From assembly GCA_963817905.1 (NCBI GenBank), contig CAWFPS010000002.1:682001-746000 (forward strand): a stretch of 64,000 bases of DNA. Direction: 5' to 3'. Shown piece after piece: positions 9,148 to 15,927 of this stretch (the stretch's first letter is position 1; every line of letters begins with the position of its first letter). The notes under the pieces were generated by a model. The model had not been told where the DNA came from. It did not search any database and saw only the letters and a list, made by a program, of their open reading frames with translations. Both the position numbers and the translations under genes were made by a program. Source of the stretch: VRUE01 sp963817905 (GTDB lineage Bacteria; Actinomycetota; Thermoleophilia; Solirubrobacterales; 70-9).

Positions 9148-9195
9148 ATCCAGCCATCGACGCCATCCGGGCTCGTTTCAGTCTTGCAAGGGCCA

Positions 9196-9213
9196 ACTGG
9201 ACGTTTGTCCAGT
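9196..9213. promoter_or_regulatory. Shared upstream motif, site 2: full palindrome
   Basis: ACTGGACGTTTGTCCAGT, two 7-base arms around GTTT, 49 bp upstream of GH26-like paralogue 4. It contains the TGGACGTTTGT core found before paralogues 3 and 5. The palindromic form suits a dimeric repressor or activator; no regulator is assigned. Confidence 0.5.
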
Positions 9214-9240
9214 ACCCCTTGACAACCCGCCCCTCCAGCC

Positions 9241-9290
9241 GAACTGCATCAAATTCTCGGCCCAGCAGAGCGAGAATTCGATGCAGTTGG
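9241..9290. repeat. Palindromic element, intergenic copy, also a possible terminator
   Basis: Arms 9242-9259 (AACTGCATCAAATTCTCG) and 9271-9288 are complementary with one mismatch around an 11-nt loop. It starts 4 bp beyond the stop codon of GH26-like paralogue 5, so it can serve as its terminator, although no U-tract follows. The outer sequence CCGAACTGCATC recurs with its complement inside pabB at 44104-44171, so this is a dispersed repeat and not a local terminator only. Confidence 0.75.
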
Positions 9291-9294
9291 CGGG

Positions 9295-10743
9295 TCAGCC
9301 GGTGGGCAGGACCGGGCCGGAGGCGAGCGAGCCGAACTGGTTGCTCGCGTAGGCGGAATTCTGGATTCCGGCGGCGAAGGCGTTGGTGGCGCTGGTCGAG
9401 GTCTCGATCGGCCAGTCCATGCCGTCGTCGTACTGCTCGAACCAGAGCATGCCGCGGATCTTCGGGTAGGCGGTTGGGATCTTGCCCAGCGCGTCGGTGA
9501 TCCAGGCTGCCTTGGAGCCGCCGTACTCGGTAGAGCCCATCTCGCCGATCATCAGAGGCTTCGAGGGGGCGATCGAGGCGGTGATCTTGTCGTAGGTCGA
9601 CCTGTAGAGCTCATCGAAGCTGCGCCAGCGGTCGGGCTTGGCGGGGTTTGTGCCCCAGTTGTAGCCGTCGAGGCCGGTCCAGTCGACATATTTGTCGCCG
9701 GGGTACTGGTTGGTGAGGTTGAGGAATTCGCCGTTGGGATCGACGTTGGGGCACCAGACCCAGGTCGCATTGGTGGCGCCGGCGGCGGTGAAGATGTCGT
9801 GTACGTGGCGCCAGGCGGTGACGTATTCACCGGACTTGTTGCCGTTGACGCCCTCCGACCAGGGGAACCAGCGCCCGTTCATCTCCCAGTTGAAGCGGAG
9901 GAAGAAGGGGTGGCCCCAGGCCTTGGCCGCTTCGGCGAATTTGCGGATGTAGGAGTCGTAGGTGCCGGCGATCACATCGGAGAGCTGGAAGTTGGGCTCG
10001 TTGGCGGTCGAGGGGATCGACTGCGAGGCCCAGCTATAGGACGGGATCGAGCCGTGGGCCCGGATCGTGTTCATCTCGTTGGCGGGGAAGTTGTAGAAGC
10101 TGCAGGAGCTGCCGGAGGTCGGGCAGTTGGCGAAGGGGGCGGAGAAGTTGATCACCGAGAGTTTCTTGCCGGCCATTTCCTCGAACTTGTTGGCCGCACC
10201 CATTTCCCAGGGCGGCTGGTCGCCGGTCAGTTGCTTGCCGATCCAGGCGCCCCAGTAGACCGAGGAGGCGGCGGGGGTCGGGGCGGGAGCGGGCGCTGGG
10301 GCGGGTTCGGGAGCCGGGGCCGGGGCCGGGGCCGGTTCTGGGGCCGGAGCGGGAGCCGGTTCTTCGGGCGCGGGAGCGGGGACCGGTGCCGGGGCGGGTT
10401 CAGGAGCCGGGGCGGGTGCGGGCGAAGGAGCAGGCGCCGGGGTCGGGGCCGGCTGGGGAGCAGGTGGCGGAGCGGGAGCCGGTTCTTCACTCGGCTGGGG
10501 AGCCGGTGCTTCGGGGCTCTTGTGCCCCTTGTGATGGCTGTTGCGCACCCGCCGCGCCCTGGAAGTGGAAGCACGGCGACAGTCGGAACCGCGCTTGGCG
10601 TGGCCGTGGGCCTTCTTGCAGATGACGGCCGGCCGCTGGGCGGTCCGAGCCGTTGCCACGGTTGAGAAGGCGAAGGCGCCCAGTAGAGCGAGGAGCCCGA
10701 TGAGGGCGGTGCGGAGGCGGTTGTCGGAAAGCAGTGCAGCCAT
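9295..10743 (-). CDS. Secreted GH26-like glycoside hydrolase with long PAPA linker, paralogue 5 of 5
   Basis: Protein of 482 aa: signal peptide (ALIGLLALLGAFAFSTVATA), basic segment with KKAHGHAKRG, then about 85 residues of Pro-Ala/Glu repeats (PAPAPEPAPAP units), then the domain from SVYWGAWIGKQLTG. Acid/base candidate RFNWEMNGRWFPW (~286), nucleophile candidate LMIGEMGSTE (~400). C-terminus SGPVLPTG departs from the PIxPP ending of the other four. It is the first gene of the array and lies next to the polysaccharide locus; the upstream motif lies 55 bp before its start. Proximity suggests trimming or turnover of the exported polysaccharide (inference). Confidence 0.83.
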   Translation of the reverse strand: MAALLSDNRLRTALIGLLALLGAFAFSTVATARTAQRPAVICKKAHGHAKRGSDCRRASTSRARRVRNSHHKGHKSPEAPAPQPSEEPAPAPPPAPQPAPTPAPAPSPAPAPAPEPAPAPVPAPAPEEPAPAPAPEPAPAPAPAPEPAPAPAPAPTPAASSVYWGAWIGKQLTGDQPPWEMGAANKFEEMAGKKLSVINFSAPFANCPTSGSSCSFYNFPANEMNTIRAHGSIPSYSWASQSIPSTANEPNFQLSDVIAGTYDSYIRKFAEAAKAWGHPFFLRFNWEMNGRWFPWSEGVNGNKSGEYVTAWRHVHDIFTAAGATNATWVWCPNVDPNGEFLNLTNQYPGDKYVDWTGLDGYNWGTNPAKPDRWRSFDELYRSTYDKITASIAPSKPLMIGEMGSTEYGGSKAAWITDALGKIPTAYPKIRGMLWFEQYDDGMDWPIETSTSATNAFAAGIQNSAYASNQFGSLASGPVLPTG

Positions 10744-10797
10744 GCACGAGGGTGATCGACCCCCGTGCGCGGTTCTTCACTCGGCTACGGACTGGAC

Positions 10798-10808
10798 TGG
10801 ACGTTTGT
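10798..10808 (-). promoter_or_regulatory. Shared upstream motif, site 3
   Basis: TGGACGTTTGT on the plus strand, 55 bp upstream of GH26-like paralogue 5 and just past the stop of the upstream glycosyltransferase gene. It is preceded by a repeated GGACT unit. Same core as sites at 7888 and 9198. Confidence 0.4.
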
Positions 10809-10821
10809 CTCGGTGCGGCGC

Positions 10822-12915
10822 TCAGGCCAGCGAGCGGTAGAGCGCCAGCAGCTCGGCCGCACACTCGTCCCAGGAGGTCAGCTGCGGCCGCTTGGCGGGC
10901 GGCGGTTTGGCCAGCTCCTCGATCACGGCTGTTCCAATCCCCTGCGGGCTTTCGTCAAGGGGGATCGCCCGGGCGAAGCCGTCGGCCGCCAGCTCGGCGA
11001 GGCCGCTGGCCTTGGCGACGAGCAGCCGCCGCCCCGCCGCCGCCGCCTCCAGGGCGACCAGCGGGTGGGTCTCGAAATCGCTCATCAAGACGACCAGGGA
11101 GATCCGCTGCAACAGCTCTGCCATCGCCGCCGGCCGGTCGGGCGGCGTGCTGGTGAACACGACGCTTTCGGCTATCCCAAGCGACCGGGCCAGCTCGCGC
11201 AGGTCCGCCTCGTAGGGGCCGGTGCCGACGATGAGCAACCTCGCCTCGGGCTCCCGCTCGAGCACCGTGGGGAAAGCGCCGATCACCCGGTGGTGGCCCT
11301 TGTAGCGCTCCAGCCTGCCGATCGACGCGATCGCCGGCGGTCCCTCCGGCTGGCCGTTTGAGCCGGCCGAGCCGGAGAAGGCGAGGTCGGTGCCGTTGGG
11401 GATCAGGATGAACTTCTCTGCCGGGATGCCGAGCTCGCCGCCGTACTCCTCGATCTCGAAGCGGGCGACGGCGACGAGCCGCTCGGCTCGCGCCAGCAGG
11501 GGCCGCAGCAAGAGGCGCTGCAGGCCGCGGACACGGTTGCGGGCATCCGAGGAGTGGCCGCCGCCGTGGAAGGTGACGACGTAGGGAACGCCGAGGGTGC
11601 GGGCGCGCAACATGGCTAGCGGGGCGACGAAGGTGTGGTAGGACTGGATGTGGACGACGTCCCACGGCCGGCGCGACATCTCACGCCAGATCCGCGGCGC
11701 CAGGCACCAGTCGCGGTTCGCGGGCCAGGCGCGGACGGTGCGGATCGTGACGCCGTCGCGCACCTCCTCCGCAACGGCCGGGCCGCCCGGTTCTGTGCAG
11801 AGCACCTCCACTGCGACCCCCGCCGCAGCGGCACGGCGGCTCACTTCCATCACGTGGCGCTCGACCCCGCCCTGATGGAGCGGACTGCGCGGCGTCACCA
11901 TCAGCACCCGTGGGCTGCCCTCGCCGGGCGCGGACTCCTCCTCGGCGCGGCGCCGTTCGAGCCGGCGGCGCTCGCGCCCGGCGGAGAGGTAGCCGGCCGT
12001 CGTCGTGAAGAGCCCGGTGACGATCATCGCCGCCCGGCTCAGCCCGGCGGGATCGCCGCGGAAGGCGTCGCCGATGCCGCGCAGGACGCCGAGCGGCAAG
12101 GTGCGGCGGACGTAGGAACGCTCGGCTTCCAGGCCCGAGTCGCTGCCGACGAGGCCGGCGAGGACGGCCTTGGAGCGTCCCTCGCCCCGGCAGCGCGAGG
12201 TGAAGTAGCCGCGCTTGGCGCGGCTGGGGGGGACGATGTGGTCGACGCTGGCGGCCGGGTCGTAGAGGATCTTCCCCTCCGGCCAGCGCTGGCCGACGCG
12301 GATGCAGAGGTCGGTCTCCTCGCATCCGGCCGGGATCGTGCCGACCCGGCCCAGCTCGTGGCGGAAGGCGCCGGCCTCTTCCAGGGTGGAGCGGCGGAAG
12401 GACATGTTGGCGCCGACCAGGTTGCGGACCGGTTCGCGCTCCCGGGGCATCCCGGAATGGGTGCAGCCGACGACCCAGTCGAACTCGGGCGGGAACCAGC
12501 TCGGCTTGCCCTCGGCCCAGGCCGGGTGCACGGCGCCGCCGGCGCCGTGCACGTCGGGGTCGCGGTAGGCCTCGCCGAGGCGCTCGAGCCAGTCCGGAGC
12601 GGCGAGCGCGTCGTCGTCGAGAAAGGCGATCACCTCGCCGCCGCACTCGGCGACACCGCTGTTGCGCGCCCCCGAAAGCCCCTGCTCCTCACGGTTCTCG
12701 ACCAGGTGCAGCCCGGGCCAGCGGCGTTTCGCCTCGGCGAGCAACTCGGGGCAGTGGTCGATCGCGAGCACGATCTCGTGCGCGGGCACGGACTGGGCGC
12801 GGACCGTCTCGACCGCCTGCGAGAGTACGCCGAGCCGATCGAGGGTGTAAGCGCAGATCAAGACCGAAATCGAAGGCGGGGAGGACTCGACCTGGTGGGT
12901 GGAACCGGTTGCCAC
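10822..12915 (-). CDS. Fused GT2-GT4 glycosyltransferase
   Basis: Protein of 697 aa with two catalytic modules. Residues ~14-235 are a GT-A, family 2 domain: SVLICAYTLDRL, AFLDDDALA with the metal-binding Asp cluster, and GANMSFRR. Residues ~340-697 are a GT-B, family 4 domain: GGVERHVMEVSRR, SIGRLERYKGHH, and FETHPLVALEAAAAGR. A charged linker (RERRRLERRRAEEE) joins them. A fusion of this type can add two successive sugars to a lipid-linked repeat unit. It lies next to the GH26-like array and opposite to the GT4/flippase pair at 12963. GTG start at 12915. No membrane segment, so cytoplasmic. Confidence 0.85.
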   Translation of the reverse strand: MATGSTHQVESSPPSISVLICAYTLDRLGVLSQAVETVRAQSVPAHEIVLAIDHCPELLAEAKRRWPGLHLVENREEQGLSGARNSGVAECGGEVIAFLDDDALAAPDWLERLGEAYRDPDVHGAGGAVHPAWAEGKPSWFPPEFDWVVGCTHSGMPREREPVRNLVGANMSFRRSTLEEAGAFRHELGRVGTIPAGCEETDLCIRVGQRWPEGKILYDPAASVDHIVPPSRAKRGYFTSRCRGEGRSKAVLAGLVGSDSGLEAERSYVRRTLPLGVLRGIGDAFRGDPAGLSRAAMIVTGLFTTTAGYLSAGRERRRLERRRAEEESAPGEGSPRVLMVTPRSPLHQGGVERHVMEVSRRAAAAGVAVEVLCTEPGGPAVAEEVRDGVTIRTVRAWPANRDWCLAPRIWREMSRRPWDVVHIQSYHTFVAPLAMLRARTLGVPYVVTFHGGGHSSDARNRVRGLQRLLLRPLLARAERLVAVARFEIEEYGGELGIPAEKFILIPNGTDLAFSGSAGSNGQPEGPPAIASIGRLERYKGHHRVIGAFPTVLEREPEARLLIVGTGPYEADLRELARSLGIAESVVFTSTPPDRPAAMAELLQRISLVVLMSDFETHPLVALEAAAAGRRLLVAKASGLAELAADGFARAIPLDESPQGIGTAVIEELAKPPPAKRPQLTSWDECAAELLALYRSLA

Positions 12916-12962
12916 GGGGCGATTCTGGCACGCTGGAGTGGACGCTACGATCGGCGGGGCCG

Positions 12963-14195
12963 ATGCGCATCCTGATGCTCGCCCAGTCCTATGCCCCGAT
13001 CGTCGGTGGAGTCGAGCGGGTCGTCGAGGACCTCAGCCTCGAGCTGAGCCAGCGCGGCCACGAGGTCTCGGTGGCGACCCTGCGCCAGCCTGGCCAGGGC
13101 GCCGGCGCGGAGGAGGGGCCGGTGCCGGTTCACACCTTGCGCAGCGTCGTGCACCGCCTGCCAGGGATCAAGCTCGACCAGGAGCGCCATCACGCGGCCC
13201 CGGTCGCCGATCCCGAGACGACCTTCGACCTGCGCCGGCTGCTGCGCCGCGAGAGGCCCGACGTAGTGCACGCCCACAACTGGCTGGTCAACTCCTACCT
13301 GCCGCTCGACCGCGGCGCCGCGGCGCCGGCCCTGGTGCTCTCGATGCACGACTACGGACTGGTCTGCGCGACCAAGCGCTTCCTCAATCGCGGTGCCGAC
13401 TGCACCGGGCCGTGGACGGGCAAGTGCGTGCGCTGCTCCGGCGACTACTACGGCCGGGTCAAGGGCGCGGGGGTGGCACTCGCCACACGGCTCGCTGAGC
13501 CGCGGGTGCGCAAGCACGTCGACGTCTTCTTGCCGGTCAGCAGCGCGGTGCGCGATCGCTGCGGCTTCGGTGAGGGCGAACTGCACCGCGTCGTTCCCAA
13601 CTTCATCGCCGGGCTGCCGCCTGCGCCGGACTCCGATCCGCGCCTTGACGCGCTGCCCGCGGAGCCGTTCATCCTCTACTTCGGCGACGTCACAGTCGAC
13701 AAGGGAGGCGGCCAGCTGGCCGAGGCCTACAAGACGTTGGACGGGGCGCCACCGCTGGTCCTAATCGGGCGTTGCTACCTGCCCGAGGTCGAGCGTATCC
13801 CCGGCGTGATGGCGCTCGGCCCGCTCCCGCACCGGCTCGCGATCGAGGCGCTGCGGCGCTCGATATTCACCGTCGTTCCCTCGCTGCTGCCAGAGACCTT
13901 CGGCCTCGTCGCCCTGGAGACCGCCGCCGCCGGCAAGCCGATCGTCGCCTCTTCGATCGGCGGCCTTACGGACGTGGTCGGCGACGGCGAGACCGGGTTT
14001 CTGGTCCCGCCCGGCAATCGCGAGGCGCTGGCCAGCGCGATGCGGCGCCTGATTGACGACCCGAAGCTGCGGGGAACGATGGGGGAGGCGGCAGCTCAGC
14101 GCGCCACCGGCTTTCACCCGGATGCGGTCGTGCCCCGGTTCGAGGCGGCATATGAGCTTGCCCTCGAGGCACGCCGCGCGCGCGCGGCTGGGTAA
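12963..14195 (+). CDS. GT4 glycosyltransferase with four-Cys insert
   Basis: Protein of 410 aa beginning MRILMLAQSYAPIVGGVERV, a GT4 N-terminal signature, and ending with the donor-binding LLPETFGLVALETAAAG motif (E-x7-E). Near residue 140-165 it has Cys residues spaced C-x11-C-x7-C-x2-C, followed by GDYYG; the glycosyltransferase at 34486-35742 has exactly the same spacing, so the two are related and the Cys may bind a metal. Retaining sugar transfer from a nucleotide sugar in polysaccharide assembly is expected. ATG 12963 was chosen because upstream codons do not fit the family. The flippase starts 3 bases after its stop. Confidence 0.86.
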   Translation: MRILMLAQSYAPIVGGVERVVEDLSLELSQRGHEVSVATLRQPGQGAGAEEGPVPVHTLRSVVHRLPGIKLDQERHHAAPVADPETTFDLRRLLRRERPDVVHAHNWLVNSYLPLDRGAAAPALVLSMHDYGLVCATKRFLNRGADCTGPWTGKCVRCSGDYYGRVKGAGVALATRLAEPRVRKHVDVFLPVSSAVRDRCGFGEGELHRVVPNFIAGLPPAPDSDPRLDALPAEPFILYFGDVTVDKGGGQLAEAYKTLDGAPPLVLIGRCYLPEVERIPGVMALGPLPHRLAIEALRRSIFTVVPSLLPETFGLVALETAAAGKPIVASSIGGLTDVVGDGETGFLVPPGNREALASAMRRLIDDPKLRGTMGEAAAQRATGFHPDAVVPRFEAAYELALEARRARAAG

Positions 14196-14198
14196 GCG

Positions 14199-15491
14199 AT
14201 GGAGGCCGCCTCGACGTCCGCCGGCTCAGGTCGCGGGCGCCTGCGCAAGCACCTCAGCGACCCGCTTTACCGCACCGGCTATTACCTGATCCTCGGCACC
14301 GGGATCACCAGCCTGCTCGGGGTTGGCTTCTGGGCGCTCGCCGCTCACTCCTACAGCGCCCGCGTCGTCGGCCTCAACGCGGCGGCGATCTCGGCGATGA
14401 CCCTGGTCGCCGAAGCCTGCACGCTGGGGCTCTCGGCGGTGCTGGTCCGCTACCTGCCGGTGGCGGGCCGCTCGACCCGCCGCCTGGTCAGCCGCAGCTA
14501 CGCGACGACCTTCTCCCTGGCCCTGGCCTTCGGGCTGCTGGCGGCGCTGAGCAGCAGCGTCTGGTCGCCGAAGCTGAGCTTCCTCTCCGGCGGCGGCTGG
14601 CTGGTCGGCTTCGTCCTCGCCTGCGGGGCGACGACGATCTTCACCCTCCAAGACAGCGTCCTCACCGGGCTGAAGGCGGCCAAGTGGATTCCGCTGGAGA
14701 ACTCGCTCTACGCATTGGCCAAGCTGCTGCTGCTGGTCGTGCTGGCCACCACCCTGACCGGCTCGGGCCCATTCGTCGCCTGGACGGCGCCGCTCGCTTT
14801 CGCCGTCGTGGTTGTCAATTACCTGATCTTCAAACGGCTGATTCCGGCGGCGCCCAGCGAGGGCTCGCTCGACCGCGACAAGCTGCTCTCGATGGCGACC
14901 GGCAACTACGCCGGCAAGCTCTTCACCCTCGCCGCCAACCTCTACATGCCGATCATGGTCGCCAACCGGGTCAGCCCCGCCGACGCCGCTTACTTCTTCG
15001 TTCCCTGGATGGTCTCGCTGGCGATCGAGCTGATCGCGCTCAACGTGATGACCTCGCTGACGGTCGAGGCGGCGAGCGACATGGACCGCCTGCGCGAGCT
15101 CTCGCGCCGGGCGCTGGGGCAGACCCTGCGCCTGGTCGTGCCGATCGCCGCCCTGGCCGCGATCGTCGCCCCCTGGGCGCTGCTGGTCTTCGGCAGCGAC
15201 TACGCCGACGAAGGCGCCTCGCTGCTGCGCCTGCTCGCCCTCGGCATGGTCCCCAACGCGATCGTCACCCTCGGCATCAGCGTCGCCCGGATCGAGCACA
15301 AGGGCCGTCTCGTCGTCGCCATCCAGGGCACCCACTGCGTCGCCGTCCTCGCCCTCAGCGCGATCCTCCTGCCCAGCCTTGGCATCGACGCCGTCGGCTA
15401 CGTCTGGACCGCCAGCCAGACCATGATCGCCCTGGTCCTACTGGCAACGCTGCTGCGCCCGGTGCTGTTCCGGGTACCGAAGACCACCTAG
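14199..15491 (+). CDS. Wzx-like polysaccharide flippase (MATE/MVF superfamily)
   Basis: Protein of 430 aa with about 12 predicted membrane helices, beginning YYLILGTGITSLLGVGFWAL; the arrangement and the GLNAAAISAMTLVAEA stretch fit membrane proteins of the polysaccharide biosynthesis/Wzx type. These flip undecaprenyl-linked units across the membrane. It is coupled to the GT4 gene upstream (TAA-N3-ATG). The same locus also encodes an ABC exporter (22666-24791), so two export routes are present. Substrate unknown. Confidence 0.82.
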   Translation: MEAASTSAGSGRGRLRKHLSDPLYRTGYYLILGTGITSLLGVGFWALAAHSYSARVVGLNAAAISAMTLVAEACTLGLSAVLVRYLPVAGRSTRRLVSRSYATTFSLALAFGLLAALSSSVWSPKLSFLSGGGWLVGFVLACGATTIFTLQDSVLTGLKAAKWIPLENSLYALAKLLLLVVLATTLTGSGPFVAWTAPLAFAVVVVNYLIFKRLIPAAPSEGSLDRDKLLSMATGNYAGKLFTLAANLYMPIMVANRVSPADAAYFFVPWMVSLAIELIALNVMTSLTVEAASDMDRLRELSRRALGQTLRLVVPIAALAAIVAPWALLVFGSDYADEGASLLRLLALGMVPNAIVTLGISVARIEHKGRLVVAIQGTHCVAVLALSAILLPSLGIDAVGYVWTASQTMIALVLLATLLRPVLFRVPKTT

Positions 15492-15507
15492 TAGGGCAAA
15501 GTGAAAT

Positions 15508-15675
15508 CTGGTCCGGCCAGGAAACCTTCGAGAGGGCTGGCTGCTGGCTGCGATATGGGCCGTACTCATCGCCGGCGCCCTGGTCACGCTCGCCGCCTAC
15601 TTCAGCGGGAAAAGAGAGGACCCCAAGGGCAAGCACGAAGGGAAACAGGAATATTCATGGGTGAAGGCCCTGTGA
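15508..15675 (+). CDS. Possible small single-TM protein
   Basis: An open frame of up to 55 codons after an in-frame stop at 15502; the only early start is CTG 15508. It encodes one clear membrane segment, WLLAAIWAVLIAGALVTLA, then a charged tail SGKREDPKGKHEGK and ends SWVKAL. The membrane helix followed by a positive tail looks meaningful and it follows the flippase directly. The lack of a normal start codon makes it doubtful; it may be the remnant of a longer gene. Confidence 0.3.
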   Translation: MVRPGNLREGWLLAAIWAVLIAGALVTLAAYFSGKREDPKGKHEGKQEYSWVKAL

Positions 15676-15830
15676 AGCAGGAGATCTCCGTGCCGATTCC
15701 CCCCGAAGGTTCGTATACGGACGTCATCGTCAGGGCTTTCACGGGCGGCGGCAGCATCCCCTGCCAGAAGCGGCCGGTGGCGACTCCTGACCCCGGCACC
15801 GCCTGTATGTTCCTCGCGCTGACTCACTAA
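15657..15830 (+). CDS. Small hypothetical protein
   Basis: ATG 15657 with an AGGA ribosome site 7 bases upstream opens a 57-residue frame: MGEGPVKQEISVPIPPEG, then two Cys 17 residues apart (SIPCQK and TACMF). It overlaps the end of the preceding small frame. No family is recognised and it could be chance. Confidence 0.3.
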   Translation: MGEGPVKQEISVPIPPEGSYTDVIVRAFTGGGSIPCQKRPVATPDPGTACMFLALTH

Positions 15831-15927
15831 AAGAGGCGGCGCTGAGGTGGGCGGTCTGTCTGTCTCGGCGAGCAGCGTGCGGGCAGGTGCGCCGGTCAGC
15901 CGACTGAACGACTTCGCGGCGCAGGAC

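Noticed and set aside
10260..10510. Tandem repeat resembling a CRISPR-like array
   Set aside because: It is the Pro-Ala-repeat linker of a secreted hydrolase; units are short, coding and irregular with no spacers.
15597..15827. A minus-strand small protein opposite the small frames after the flippase
   Set aside because: No ribosome site, unnatural composition, and the plus-strand alternatives have a membrane helix or a proper Shine-Dalgarno.
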